From assembly GCF_900105115.1 (NCBI RefSeq), contig NZ_FNRV01000001.1, positions 806,001 to 870,000 of the forward strand: a DNA stretch of 64,000 bases, in the 5' to 3' direction. The notes beneath the pieces were generated by a model. The model was not told the origin of the DNA, searched no databases, and saw only the letters and a list, made by a program, of their open reading frames with translations. The stretch comes from Pseudomonas mohnii (GTDB lineage Bacteria > Pseudomonadota > Gammaproteobacteria > Pseudomonadales > Pseudomonadaceae). The position numbers and the translations under genes are program-made. Below are positions 8,624 through 17,350 of the stretch, piece after piece (the first letter of the stretch is position 1; each line of letters starts with the position of its first letter).

Positions 8624-9993
8624 GCTTGACCTCCACTGCGGCGCTCGGCCAGCCAGGTTTCCAGGGTGCCGGTATGGAAGTCGGCGCTGTGCAGCCAGCG
8701 CTGCTCCAACAAATCACGGTGCAACGACAAGGTGCTGGCCATGCCGGTGAGCGTGGTCTGCTCCACGGCGATGCGGGCACGGGCCAGGGCCTCGGCACGG
8801 TCGCGACCATGGACGATCAGCTTGGCCAACAGCGAGTCATAGTAAGGCGGCACGCGGTAGCCTTGATAGAGATGGCTGTCGACCCGAACGCCCTCGCCTT
8901 GCGGCCAGACCAGGGACTCGACCAGGCCCGGACTGGGGAAGAAATCCCGTGCCGGGTCTTCGGCATTCAGGCGCATTTGCAGCGCCGCGCCATTGAGCCG
9001 GATATCGCTTTGCCTGAGGCCCAGCGGTTCGCCGCCGGCAATGCGCAACATCGCCTGAACCAGATCGATGCCGGTGATCAACTCGCTGACCGGATGCTCC
9101 ACCTGAATCCGCGTGTTCATCTCGATAAAGAAAAACTCGCCGGTAGCGTCGTCATACAGGTACTCCAGGGTCCCCGCGCCCTTGTAGCCCAGGGACTCGG
9201 TGAGGCGCACGGCGCTGGCGCAGAGTGTCTCGCGTTGCTGTGGGTTGAGGGCCGGCGATGGCGCTTCCTCGAAAATCTTCTGCCGGCGACGTTGCAACGA
9301 ACACTCGCGCTCGAACAAATGCACCGCGTTCTGACCGTCGCCCAACACCTGCACTTCGATGTGCCGTGCCCGGCTGATGAAGCGCTCCAGGTATACCGCG
9401 CCGTTGCCGAACGCAGCCTGGGCTTCGCGCTGGGAGCGGGGGAACTCTTCGGCCAGTTGTCCGGCGTTTTCCGCCAGGCGAATACCCCGTCCGCCACCGC
9501 CGGCCGAGGCCTTGATCAGCAGCGGAAAGCCCACGGCTTCAGCAGCCTTGAGCGCCGACTCGACATCGAACAGTTCACCGGGCGAACCGGGCACCACGTG
9601 CACGCCCGCTTCCTGCGCGGTGCGCCGGGCTTCAGCCTTGTCACCCATGCGCCGGATCGTCTCCGGGCTCGGGCCGACGAAAATGGCCCCGGCCCCCAGC
9701 ACCGCCTCGGCGAAGTCGGCATTTTCCGAGAGGAAGCCATAACCGGGATGGACTGCATTGGCGCCCGTGGCTTTCAAGGCGCCGAGCAATGCCTCGACGT
9801 TCAGATAACTCTTGTCAGCGCGGGCCGGGCCGAGAATATGCACCTCGTCGGCCATGCGCGCCGCCTGGGAATCGACATCCGCTTCGCTGCACGCGGCAAC
9901 GGTGGGAATCCCCAGTTCCTTGGCGGCGCGGATAATCCGCACCGCGATTTCGCCCCGGTTGGCGATCAGTAATTTACGAATGCCTTGAGTCAT
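8620..9993 (-). CDS. Biotin carboxylase (AccC-like) in pxp operon
   Basis: ATP-grasp enzyme that would carboxylate biotin using bicarbonate and ATP. The 457-residue product has LLIANRGEIAVRII at the N-terminus, the ATP lid KASAGGGGRGI, the EMNTRIQVEHPVSE active-site segment and a complete C-terminal domain, so it is a full-length AccC-type protein. I chose ATG 9993 because GAGGGG lies just upstream; a GTG at 10008 would overlap the carrier gene. It is unlikely to be the housekeeping AccC because it is not beside accB of fatty-acid synthesis but inside the 5-oxoprolinase operon. With the carrier it could supply carboxybiotin to PxpB/PxpC, whose fold matches urea-carboxylase carboxyltransferase domains. 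Confidence 0.9.
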   Translation of the reverse strand: MTQGIRKLLIANRGEIAVRIIRAAKELGIPTVAACSEADVDSQAARMADEVHILGPARADKSYLNVEALLGALKATGANAVHPGYGFLSENADFAEAVLGAGAIFVGPSPETIRRMGDKAEARRTAQEAGVHVVPGSPGELFDVESALKAAEAVGFPLLIKASAGGGGRGIRLAENAGQLAEEFPRSQREAQAAFGNGAVYLERFISRARHIEVQVLGDGQNAVHLFERECSLQRRRQKIFEEAPSPALNPQQRETLCASAVRLTESLGYKGAGTLEYLYDDATGEFFFIEMNTRIQVEHPVSELITGIDLVQAMLRIAGGEPLGLRQSDIRLNGAALQMRLNAEDPARDFFPSPGLVESLVWPQGEGVRVDSHLYQGYRVPPYYDSLLAKLIVHGRDRAEALARARIAVEQTTLTGMASTLSLHRDLLEQRWLHSADFHTGTLETWLAERRSGGQA

Positions 9994-10004
9994 GATCGCG
10001 CCCC

Positions 10005-10250
10005 TCACTCGTCGTCGAGCGTTGCGACAACCTGACCCGGCTCCACCGGATCACCGTCTTCGACCAGGAATGCGCTGAGGCGACCGGCCGTCCCGGCGGT
10101 CAGTTCGGAAAACTGCTTCATGACCTCGATCAGGCCAATCACCGTGTCGGCGCTGACCTGCGCGCCAACCTCGACGTAGTTCGCCGATTCAGGCGTGGCT
10201 TTGCGATAGAAGGTCCCTGGTAATGGGGTGATGACAGCGTGTTCGGCCAT
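10005..10250 (-). CDS. Biotin carboxyl carrier protein (AccB-like, minimal)
   Basis: An 81-residue biotinyl/lipoyl domain protein. The biotin attachment lysine is K45 in EVMKQ, a variant of the usual EAMKM motif (Ala to Val, final Met to Gln). It lacks the N-terminal half of housekeeping AccB and so consists of the swinging domain only. GAGGAAC lies 5 bases before the ATG. It sits 11 bp before the biotin carboxylase start, and 94 bp separate it from pxpA upstream. Its dedicated partner is very likely the adjacent carboxylase. Confidence 0.88.
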   Translation of the reverse strand: MAEHAVITPLPGTFYRKATPESANYVEVGAQVSADTVIGLIEVMKQFSELTAGTAGRLSAFLVEDGDPVEPGQVVATLDDE

Positions 10251-10344
10251 GTCTGTTCCTCTTGGAATAGTTGTAGAAAGGCAGGCAAAAAAATGAATCG
10301 TTATTCAATCCCGGGCGTCTGTGTGCCCGATGATTCGTGCTGAT

Positions 10345-11103
10345 TCAGCGCGGCGCGCGAACCTTGATCCCGGCGGTATCGAGCGCGCTGCGGGTGGCTT
10401 CGACCAACGCCAGCGCACCGGGGGTGTCGCTGTGCAGGCAGATGGAATCGAATTCGATCGCCAGGTCTTCACCTTCTACTGTGCGCACCACGCCTTCCTG
10501 GCAGGCACGCAGCACCCGTGCGGCCACCTGGGCAGGGTCGTAGGCGCGTACGTTGCGGGTAAAGACGATGGAGCCGCTGAGGTCGTACTCACGGTCGGCA
10601 TAGAACTCGCGAATCACCGGTTGGCCGAGTTCGTTGGCGACGCGCCAGATCACCGAGTCAGGCATGCAATACAGCAGCAACTCGGGCTCCAGGCGCTGGA
10701 GGTTTTCCACCAGCAAACGCGCGGCTTGCTCGTCCCGGGCCAGGTGCATGTACAGCGCGCCGTGGGGCTTGATGTGTTGCAGCGCCACGCCATGGACCCG
10801 GGCGAGTTCACGCAGGGCGCCCAACTGGTAAAGCATGTCGTCGACCAGTTCCTGGGCCGGGGCGTTGATGTGCCGGCGACCAAACCCGACCAGATCGCGA
10901 AAGCCTGGATGCGCACCGACAGCCACACCCAGGGCCTTGGCCCGTTCGACCGTGCGGCGCATGGTGCCGGGGTCGCCGGCATGGAAACCGGTGGCGACGT
11001 TGGCCGAGCTGATGAACGCCATCAGTTCATTGTCGACGCCATCGCCGATGGTCCACGGGCCGAAGCCTTCGCCCATGTCCGAGTTGAAATCTACTGCTTG
11101 CAT
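10345..11103 (-). CDS. pxpA: 5-oxoprolinase subunit A (LamB/YcsF family)
   Basis: A 252-residue TIM-barrel-like protein of the LamB/YcsF family, the PxpA subunit of 5-oxoprolinase. The diagnostic N-terminus [13 protein letters not shown], the [12 protein letters not shown] segment and GAHPGFRDL are all present. ATG at 11103 has AGGAGC about 6 bases upstream; an in-frame ATG at 11142 would add a sequence not typical of the family. It is the first gene of the minus-strand operon and is divergent from the LysR gene, with candidate LysR boxes in the 142-bp gap. Confidence 0.92.
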   Translation of the reverse strand: MQAVDFNSDMGEGFGPWTIGDGVDNELMAFISSANVATGFHAGDPGTMRRTVERAKALGVAVGAHPGFRDLVGFGRRHINAPAQELVDDMLYQLGALRELARVHGVALQHIKPHGALYMHLARDEQAARLLVENLQRLEPELLLYCMPDSVIWRVANELGQPVIREFYADREYDLSGSIVFTRNVRAYDPAQVAARVLRACQEGVVRTVEGEDLAIEFDSICLHSDTPGALALVEATRSALDTAGIKVRAPR

Positions 11104-11177
11104 GACGCTTGCTCCTGACGCTTGTGACTTCATGCAAGCCAAGTTAAATTCCGGCCACCCCCTTGGGAAGATCTATT

Positions 11178-11223
11178 ATCAGAGGGGCCATCTTCTGAAA
11201 AACAGATAGCTCTGAAAATCAGA
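11178..11223. promoter_or_regulatory. Tandem TCTG-N5-CAGA boxes in pxpA/LysR gap
   Basis: TCTGAAAAACAGA at 11194-11206 and TCTGAAAATCAGA at 11211-11223 are two near-identical dyads 17 bp apart. A further half site, ATCAGA, lies at 11178-11183. They sit between the divergent pxpA and LysR genes, the position expected for a LysR-type activator and autoregulation site. The spacing of about 1.6 helical turns fits side-by-side dimers. Confidence 0.6.
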
Positions 11224-11245
11224 TACCCCGTTATCCGGAGTGCCC

Positions 11246-12163
11246 ATGTCACTGACCCTGCGCCAGGTCCGCTATTTCGTCGCCACCGCCGAGATCGGAC
11301 AGATCTCCCAGGCGGCGATTCATTTGAATATTTCCCAGTCGGCGGTGACCACCGCGATCAAGGAACTGGAGGGAATTCTCGGCACACTGTTGTTCCAGCG
11401 CTCGGCCCAGGGCATGAGCCTGACCGATGCCGGGCGACACTTTCTCAACCGGGCCTACGTGATTTTGCGCAGCGTCGATGACGCGTTGAACAGTCCGCTG
11501 CCAGACGTCCGCGCCAGCGGCCTGTTGCGATTGGCGGCGAGCTACACGGTGATCGGCTACTTCCTGCCGCACCACCTGCAACGACTTGAGCATTGGCATC
11601 CGGACGTGGCCATCGAAGTCCACGAACAGGAGCGTACGGCCATCGAACAAGGCCTGCTGGAGGGCCGCTTCGACATGGCGGTGGTGCTCACCGCGAACCT
11701 GACTCACCCGGACATCGTCTCGGAGATCCTCTTCAATTCCGAGCGCCGGCTATGGCTGCCCAGCCACCATCCCTTGTGCGAACGCTCAGCCGTCAGCCTT
11801 GCCGACGTGGCGAAGGAACCTTACATCCTGCTGACCGTCGACGAGGCCGAACAAAGCGCCATGCGTTACTGGGAACATGCCCACCAGCAGCCGAACGTGC
11901 GGGTGCGGACCAGTTCGGTGGAAGCGGTGCGCAGCATGGTCGCCAATGGCAGCGGCGTGGCGATCCTCTCGGACCTGGTGCACCGCCCCTGGTCGCTGGA
12001 GGGTAAGCGCATCGAAACCCTGACCGTCACCGACAAGGTCACGCCCATGAGCGTCGGCCTGGCCTGGCATCGAGAACGGGAATTCAGCCCGGCGATGCAG
12101 GCCTTTCGTAACTACTTCCACGACGCTTTTCTGGCGCCACAACAGCTCTCTGCACGTCGATAA
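11246..12163 (+). CDS. LysR family transcriptional regulator
   Basis: A 305-residue LysR-type regulator, probably of the divergent 5-oxoprolinase operon. Residues 1-60 form the winged helix-turn-helix (RQVRYFVATAEIGQISQAA ... SQSAVTTAIKELE), and the remainder is the periplasmic-binding-protein-like effector domain. The ATG at 11246 follows CCGGAG with about 5-bp spacing; the GTG at 11240 lies inside that ribosome site. The effector is unknown; 5-oxoproline or the permease substrate would be logical. Confidence 0.88.
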   Translation: MSLTLRQVRYFVATAEIGQISQAAIHLNISQSAVTTAIKELEGILGTLLFQRSAQGMSLTDAGRHFLNRAYVILRSVDDALNSPLPDVRASGLLRLAASYTVIGYFLPHHLQRLEHWHPDVAIEVHEQERTAIEQGLLEGRFDMAVVLTANLTHPDIVSEILFNSERRLWLPSHHPLCERSAVSLADVAKEPYILLTVDEAEQSAMRYWEHAHQQPNVRVRTSSVEAVRSMVANGSGVAILSDLVHRPWSLEGKRIETLTVTDKVTPMSVGLAWHREREFSPAMQAFRNYFHDAFLAPQQLSARR

Positions 12164-12271
12164 AAAGCCGCAAGCATTCAAAAGTTAACGTCTAGACTTC
12201 ATCGAAGGCAGGTTGCAGCCAGGCTCCGCACCCATAACAAAAAGCCACCCGAAACCCAGGGAGCTCCGACT

Positions 12272-12856
12272 TTGAAAATGTCATCCATCTGCGCCATGGG
12301 GAGCCTGTTGGTTTCGTTCGCGGCTTGCGCCAACGGGATCGTTCCCGTGCTCGACCTGGACTTCACAAGGTCAGCGACTGAAACCCTGAAAAAAATCGGG
12401 ATCAACGATGCTTGTGTTATCAGAGCCTCAAACCCTGTCTCGTTCACCTACTGCCGAGAAGGATCGTCAACGCTCTGGAAATATCAGGACCTGGACCTGA
12501 CGCAACTGGCAGCGATCAACGGCGACAAAAAGCTGTCCCCTACGGCGCCCCAGCAAATCAGTGTCCTGGAATTCAATAGCGCGATCTGTGAACACGAGGG
12601 TGCCGCTACCCTTGTCAAACCGACAATGGCTCGCTGGCTTGCCTTCAGCCTGCTGGCCCTTTTCGTGCTGCTGGGTTTGCGCTACACCTACCAGACCCTC
12701 CGGCCTCGCCGCCATGACCTCAACGCCTGTTCGAATCCCGGCTTACTGCCATTGAACGAAACCCTGCCCCGGTTCAACCCATCGAAAAAGGCCGCAACGG
12801 CGCTGGGTATTGCCTTGGCGCTGGCACTCGTGTGCTTCAGCTACCTGGGATTCTGA
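12272..12856 (+). CDS. Hypothetical membrane protein, two C-terminal membrane segments
   Basis: I do not recognise this 194-residue protein. It has a hydrophobic N-terminus that could be a signal sequence (about residues 1-22), then a soluble segment of about 95 residues with three cysteines. Two membrane segments follow, around residues 118-138 and 173-194, separated by a basic linker, and the protein ends inside or just after the last one. The TTG at 12272 has AGGGAG about 9 bases upstream; the ATG at 12278 is the alternative. Neighbours (LysR gene and GT25) give no functional hint. Confidence 0.6.
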   Translation: MKMSSICAMGSLLVSFAACANGIVPVLDLDFTRSATETLKKIGINDACVIRASNPVSFTYCREGSSTLWKYQDLDLTQLAAINGDKKLSPTAPQQISVLEFNSAICEHEGAATLVKPTMARWLAFSLLALFVLLGLRYTYQTLRPRRHDLNACSNPGLLPLNETLPRFNPSKKAATALGIALALALVCFSYLGF

Positions 12857-13121
12857 GCAGGGCCAGCGGTTTTTCGCGACCCCAACGGCCGTCTCGAGCA
12901 ATAGCCTCGACCCGGATCGGGCGCAGGCCCCAAATGCGCATGGAACCCGCTGCCGCCGAGCCCTCTCGCGGTCGCGGCACGCCGGTTCACGAAACCCGAA
13001 CCCATCGGGAAATGCCGCCTATACTGCAGCCCGGTGTCGATAGAGAAACGGTCAAAATCGCCAGCAATTCTGCCGGTTCCCCATCCAGCCGCCCTGATTG
13101 TCTGCCCCAAGGACCTGACAG

Positions 13122-13838
13122 ATGAATGTGATCGACTATTTTGATCGAGCAAGAATCATCAATATCGCGTCGAGGAAGGATCGCCGTCTCGAAACGGAAG
13201 AAGAATTCGCTCGCAACGGCTTTCACATAGATGATGAAAAAGTAGGCTTTTTCAAGGCTGTTACACCTACCGAGGGAGAAGGCTTCCCGAGCGTCGGGGT
13301 CAGAGGCTGCTTTTTGAGTCACCTGGGGGTGCTCGAAGAGGCCATGCGCCTGGATTTGAAAAACATCCTGATCCTGGAGGACGACATACAGTTTTCCAGA
13401 CGCATTTCCCAGTATGGAAAACAGGCCATCGAGGCGCTGGATGGCATGGACTGGGACATCATCTATTTTGGGCATCCGGTTGAAACAGACTCAAGCATGC
13501 CCACCTGGAATGTGGTCGACCAACCCATACATTTGGCCCATTTCTACGCCGTGAACGGCAAATGCTTCGGCACATTGAGGGATTTTTTATTGCAGATTCT
13601 GGAGCGACCGCCAGGACACCCTGACGGCGGTCCAATGCACTATGACGCGGCCCTCAATACCCTTATCCATCAGAACAACGCCATTCGGGCTTACTACTTC
13701 ACCGCCAATCTCGGCTATCAAAGACCCTCGCGCACAGACCTGCATGAACTGTCCTTCTTTGACAGGGTGTCTGTGCTGCGGCCGGTCATCGGCATGCTCA
13801 GGAAGTTGAAGGCCAGAAACCTGAGAAGGACTCGATAG
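13122..13838 (+). CDS. Glycosyltransferase family 25 (LPS/LOS type)
   Basis: A 238-residue enzyme probably adding a sugar to lipopolysaccharide core or another surface glycan. Typical GT25 signatures are present: INIASRKDRR near residue 13, RGCFLSHLGVLEEA at 61-74, and ILEDDIQF with the LEDD acidic motif at 85-88. AAGGA stands about 9 bases before the ATG. It is isolated, with no other LPS genes nearby and a 265-bp gap upstream. The coding sequence looks more AT-rich than its neighbours, which may reflect transfer; that is an impression, not a calculation. Confidence 0.85.
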   Translation: MNVIDYFDRARIINIASRKDRRLETEEEFARNGFHIDDEKVGFFKAVTPTEGEGFPSVGVRGCFLSHLGVLEEAMRLDLKNILILEDDIQFSRRISQYGKQAIEALDGMDWDIIYFGHPVETDSSMPTWNVVDQPIHLAHFYAVNGKCFGTLRDFLLQILERPPGHPDGGPMHYDAALNTLIHQNNAIRAYYFTANLGYQRPSRTDLHELSFFDRVSVLRPVIGMLRKLKARNLRRTR

Positions 13839-14071
13839 AGTGCTCTTTCTTCAGCAAAGCGCTGGCCCCTTGAGCCATTCATAAAGACGCGCAAGGCATT
13901 GGTGGGGGGGTGGGAGACAGGTTTTCTCTAAAACTGAACAACCCCCTCTCGATTATTCATTTTTGCAAACACTCATTCAGGATTACCGTGGCGCCAAAGG
14001 CTGACAGACCGTCGGCCCGAATCGTAATCAGGCAGGTCGACTGCCTTTTTGTCCCCCACGAGGTAAGCCCC

Positions 14072-15478
14072 ATGTCCGTACAAACCCTGACTGTGCACGC
14101 CCCTTACAATGGCGCCGTCGTCGGCCAGGTGGCGGTGTCCACCGAGGCGGATGTCGAACAGGCACTGAGTGTCGCCCACGGGATTTTTCGCGACCGCAGC
14201 CAGTGGTTGTCCAAGCCTCAACGCATTGAAATCCTGCAACGGTCGGCCGAACTGATCGCCGCGCGCAAGCTGGAGATCGCGACCCAGGCGGCCAGCGAAG
14301 GCGGCAAGCCGCTGAAGGACTCGATCACTGAAGTCGAGCGTGGCATCGACGGCATCCTGAACTGCATCGAGGTGCTGCGCACCGAGGGCGGTCACGTGAT
14401 TCCGATGGGATTGAACGCGACTTCGCAGAACCGTGTGGCCTTCACCCAATACGAACCCATCGGTGTGGTCGCAGCCGTATCGGCGTTCAACCATCCGTTC
14501 AATCTGATCGTGCATCAGGTGGTGCCCGCCATCGCCGTCAGTGCCCCGGTGATCGTCAAGCCAGCGGCCAACACCCCGCTCAGTTGCCGCACGCTCCTGC
14601 AAATCCTGGCCGAGGCCGGCCTGCCGACTGGCTGGGCGCAGATGGTGCTGCCGACCGATAACGCCGTCACCGGCCGACTGGTCTCCGATCCGCGGGTGGG
14701 TTTCTTCAGTTTCATCGGCTCGGCGGCCGTCGGCTGGATGTTGCGCTCGACCCTGGCACCCGGCACTCGCTGCGCGCTGGAGCATGGTGGCGTGGCGCCG
14801 GTGATCCTCGCAGCGGACGCCGATCTCGATGACGCCCTGCCGCGCATCGCCCGTGGCGGTTTCTGGCACGCCGGGCAAGCCTGCGTGAGCGTGCAACGGA
14901 TCTTCTGCCATCGCAGCATCGCCGAACAGGTCGCCGTCCGCCTGGGCCAGTTGGGCGATGCCATGGTGGTCGGCGATCCGACCGATATCCGTACCGATGT
15001 CGGCCCGCTGATCGCCGAACGTGAAGTGCGTCGCGTGGACCAATGGGTCAATGCAGCCGTCGCCGGCGGGGCCCGTTTGATCTCGGGCGGTCGCGTTCTG
15101 GACTACAACGGCTATGCGCCGACCGTGCTGCTCAACCCGCCCATCGACTCCAATGTGATGCAAAAGGAAGTGTTCGGCCCGGTGGTGGCGGTTTACGCCT
15201 ATGACGATCTGGCCGACGCGATCCAACTGGCCAACGCCCTGCCCTATGCCTTCCAGGCCGCAGTCTTCACCCGCGATCTGGACACCGCCATGCAGTGCTA
15301 TCAGGACCTCGACGCCACGGCGGTGATGGTCAACGAGAACACGCTGTTCCGCGTCGACTGGATGCCGTTCGCCGGAGCCCGCCTGTCGGGGCATGGCGTG
15401 GGAGGCATTCCACACACCATGAAAGAGATGCAGATAGAAAAGATGATGGTCTGGCGCTCCCGGGCGGTTCGCGGCTGA
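14072..15478 (+). CDS. NAD(P)-dependent aldehyde dehydrogenase
   Basis: A 468-residue aldehyde dehydrogenase with the expected residues: N140 in SAFNHPFN, E237 in the slightly unusual LEHGG (normally LELGG), and catalytic C271 in HAGQACVSVQR. AGGT precedes the ATG at 14072 by 8 bases; the frame is open further upstream without a good start. It is 153 bp before the GntR regulator of the hydroxyproline island and may belong to it, for instance as a second semialdehyde dehydrogenase. The substrate cannot be assigned from the sequence. A phosphonoacetaldehyde or lactaldehyde type enzyme is also possible. Confidence 0.85.
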   Translation: MSVQTLTVHAPYNGAVVGQVAVSTEADVEQALSVAHGIFRDRSQWLSKPQRIEILQRSAELIAARKLEIATQAASEGGKPLKDSITEVERGIDGILNCIEVLRTEGGHVIPMGLNATSQNRVAFTQYEPIGVVAAVSAFNHPFNLIVHQVVPAIAVSAPVIVKPAANTPLSCRTLLQILAEAGLPTGWAQMVLPTDNAVTGRLVSDPRVGFFSFIGSAAVGWMLRSTLAPGTRCALEHGGVAPVILAADADLDDALPRIARGGFWHAGQACVSVQRIFCHRSIAEQVAVRLGQLGDAMVVGDPTDIRTDVGPLIAEREVRRVDQWVNAAVAGGARLISGGRVLDYNGYAPTVLLNPPIDSNVMQKEVFGPVVAVYAYDDLADAIQLANALPYAFQAAVFTRDLDTAMQCYQDLDATAVMVNENTLFRVDWMPFAGARLSGHGVGGIPHTMKEMQIEKMMVWRSRAVRG

Positions 15479-15585
15479 TCGAGTCTCGTCGGCCCAGGAT
15501 TGCGTCTGGTCCGCCCATTCCCGGGCGGACCTGCGGGACGCTTGCAGGCGGGAGCCCGTCGCCGCCAGGCAAGATCAGCGAACGA

Positions 15586-15596
15586 ATTTCGTATAC
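15586..15596. promoter_or_regulatory. Partial GntR box before the GntR gene
   Basis: ATTTCGTATAC equals the reverse complement of part of the 17-bp box found at 21038-21054 and 27079-27095. It lies 36 bp before the GntR start codon and suggests autoregulation. The second half of the palindrome is degenerate here. Confidence 0.5.
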
Positions 15597-15631
15597 CCTG
15601 TCGCTATCTCTCACTCCGAACGACCGCCGCC

Positions 15632-16303
15632 GTGAACCTACCCAAATTCAACGCTCCCGACCTTGGCAATACGCCTTCGACGTCGGAAATCATCACCCGT
15701 CATCTGCGGGACGCAATCGTCGCCGGGCATTTTGCCGAGGATGAGCCGATTCGCCAGGACGACATTGCCCGCCAGTTCAACGTCAGCAAGATTCCGGTGC
15801 GCGAGGCGCTCAAGCGGTTGGAGGCCGAAGGGCTGGTGATGTTCCAGCGCAATCGCGGGGCGATGGTCACGCGCATTTCCGACGCGGAACTGGCGCAGAT
15901 GTTCGAAGTGCGCATGTTGCTCGAAGACAAGGTGCTGCGCCTGGCGATTCCCAACATGACCGAAGAAACCTTCGCCCGCGCCGAGCGTATCTGCCAGGAG
16001 TTTATCGGCGAGGACGACGTGGGGCGCTGGGCCGAGCTCAACTGGGAACTGCACGCCTGCCTCTATGAACCGGCGCAACGGCCATTCCTGGTCAGCCTGA
16101 TCCGTTCGGTCAACGACAAACTGGAGCGTTACCTGCGCATGCAGATGAGCCTGTCGGCGGGCAAGGAGCGCGCCGATCACGAGCACCGCGAGATCCTCGC
16201 GGCGTGCCGTGCAGGCGATGTCGACTTGGCGGTGAAGCTGCTGGACGAACACATCGCCGGGGTCTGCGAGACCCTGTTCAAGCACCTGCCCCACGCTCAC
16301 TGA
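15632..16303 (+). CDS. GntR family regulator, FCD subfamily (hydroxyproline island)
   Basis: A 223-residue FadR-type regulator: winged helix around residues 15-75 (IRQDDIARQFNVSKIPVREAL) and an FCD all-helical ligand domain from about 85 to 210. GTG at 15632 is the likely start because the protein then begins just ahead of the winged helix; no ATG lies close. It lies 114 bp upstream of the epimerase gene. The shared palindrome TCGTATACGA before the ABC operon and the deaminase gene, plus a partial copy before this gene, make it the best candidate for the island repressor. Its effector would be hydroxyproline or a pathway intermediate. Confidence 0.88.
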   Translation: MNLPKFNAPDLGNTPSTSEIITRHLRDAIVAGHFAEDEPIRQDDIARQFNVSKIPVREALKRLEAEGLVMFQRNRGAMVTRISDAELAQMFEVRMLLEDKVLRLAIPNMTEETFARAERICQEFIGEDDVGRWAELNWELHACLYEPAQRPFLVSLIRSVNDKLERYLRMQMSLSAGKERADHEHREILAACRAGDVDLAVKLLDEHIAGVCETLFKHLPHAH

Positions 16304-16417
16304 CCGCAGCGATGACTGTGCTGATTTCGTCATCGGCATCGGTTAAATCCATCAAGCCGGCACCCCGCTGTACGGGCCACTCTTTCGGTCACCCAACCGA
16401 ATGGACGTGGCCCTCCG

Positions 16418-17350
16418 ATGAAACGCATCTCCGTGATCGACTCCCACACCGGCGGCGAACCCACCCGCCTGGTGACCGCCGGCTTTCCTGATCTGGGCAC
16501 CGGCAGCATGGCTGAACGGCGCCAACGCCTGGCCGAACAGCACGACCAGTGGCGTGCGGCCTGTGTGCTGGAACCGCGCGGCAGTGACGTGCTGGTAGGC
16601 GCCCTGCTCTGCGAACCCGTGGACCCGAGCGCCTGTGCCGGCGTGATTTTCTTCAATAACAGCGGTTATCTGGGCATGTGCGGCCACGGCACCATCGGCC
16701 TCGTCGCCTCCCTGGCCCACCTGGGCAAAATCGGCCCCGGCGTGCACAGCATCGAGACGCCGGTAGGCACGGTGCAGGCCACCCTGCACGACGATCATTC
16801 GGTGAGTGTGCGCAACGTTCCGGCCTACCGTTATCGCAAGGCGCTGCAAGTACAGGTGCCAGGCATCGGCCAGGTGACCGGCGACATCGCCTGGGGTGGC
16901 AACTGGTTTTTCCTGATCGCCGATCACGGGCTGCGGGTGGCTGGCGACAACCTTGATGCCCTGACCGCTTACACCTACGCCGTTCAACAAGCGCTGCAAG
17001 ACCAGGGCATTCGTGGCGAAGACGGCGGCCTGATCGACCATGTCGAACTGTTCGCCGCTGACGATCACGCGGACAGCCGCAACTTCGTGCTCTGCCCCGG
17101 CAAGGCCTACGACCGTTCACCCTGTGGCACCGGCACCAGCGCCAAACTGGCGTGCCTGGCGGCCGACGACAAGTTGCAGCCCGGACAGATCTGGCGCCAG
17201 GCGAGTGTCATCGGCAGCGAGTTCGAAGGCTCTTTCGAGTGGCAAGGCGAGCGCATCGTGCCGACCATTCGAGGCCGCGCCTTCATCAGTGCCGAGGCCA
17301 GCCTGATCATCGAGCAGGACGACCCGTTCGCCTGGGGCATCCGCCCGTGA
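16418..17350 (+). CDS. lhpA: 4-hydroxyproline 2-epimerase
   Basis: Converts trans-4-hydroxy-L-proline to cis-4-hydroxy-D-proline, the first step of bacterial hydroxyproline use. The 310-residue protein has both catalytic cysteines of the proline racemase family: C88 in MCGHGT and C236 in [10 protein letters not shown], with D232 just before the second. Positions agree with characterised 4HypE enzymes. It starts an operon with three dehydrogenase subunits; its stop overlaps the next start by 4 bp. That neighbourhood separates it from proline racemase, which has no reason to be linked to a D-amino-acid dehydrogenase of this type. Confidence 0.93.
   Translation: MKRISVIDSHTGGEPTRLVTAGFPDLGTGSMAERRQRLAEQHDQWRAACVLEPRGSDVLVGALLCEPVDPSACAGVIFFNNSGYLGMCGHGTIGLVASLAHLGKIGPGVHSIETPVGTVQATLHDDHSVSVRNVPAYRYRKALQVQVPGIGQVTGDIAWGGNWFFLIADHGLRVAGDNLDALTAYTYAVQQALQDQGIRGEDGGLIDHVELFAADDHADSRNFVLCPGKAYDRSPCGTGTSAKLACLAADDKLQPGQIWRQASVIGSEFEGSFEWQGERIVPTIRGRAFISAEASLIIEQDDPFAWGIRP

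Noticed and set aside
8620..10250. Housekeeping acetyl-CoA carboxylase accBC
   Set aside because: The carrier is only 81 residues and both genes are embedded in the pxp operon.
13973..15415. Minus-strand open frame of 480 codons
   Set aside because: Antisense to the aldehyde dehydrogenase with intact active site.
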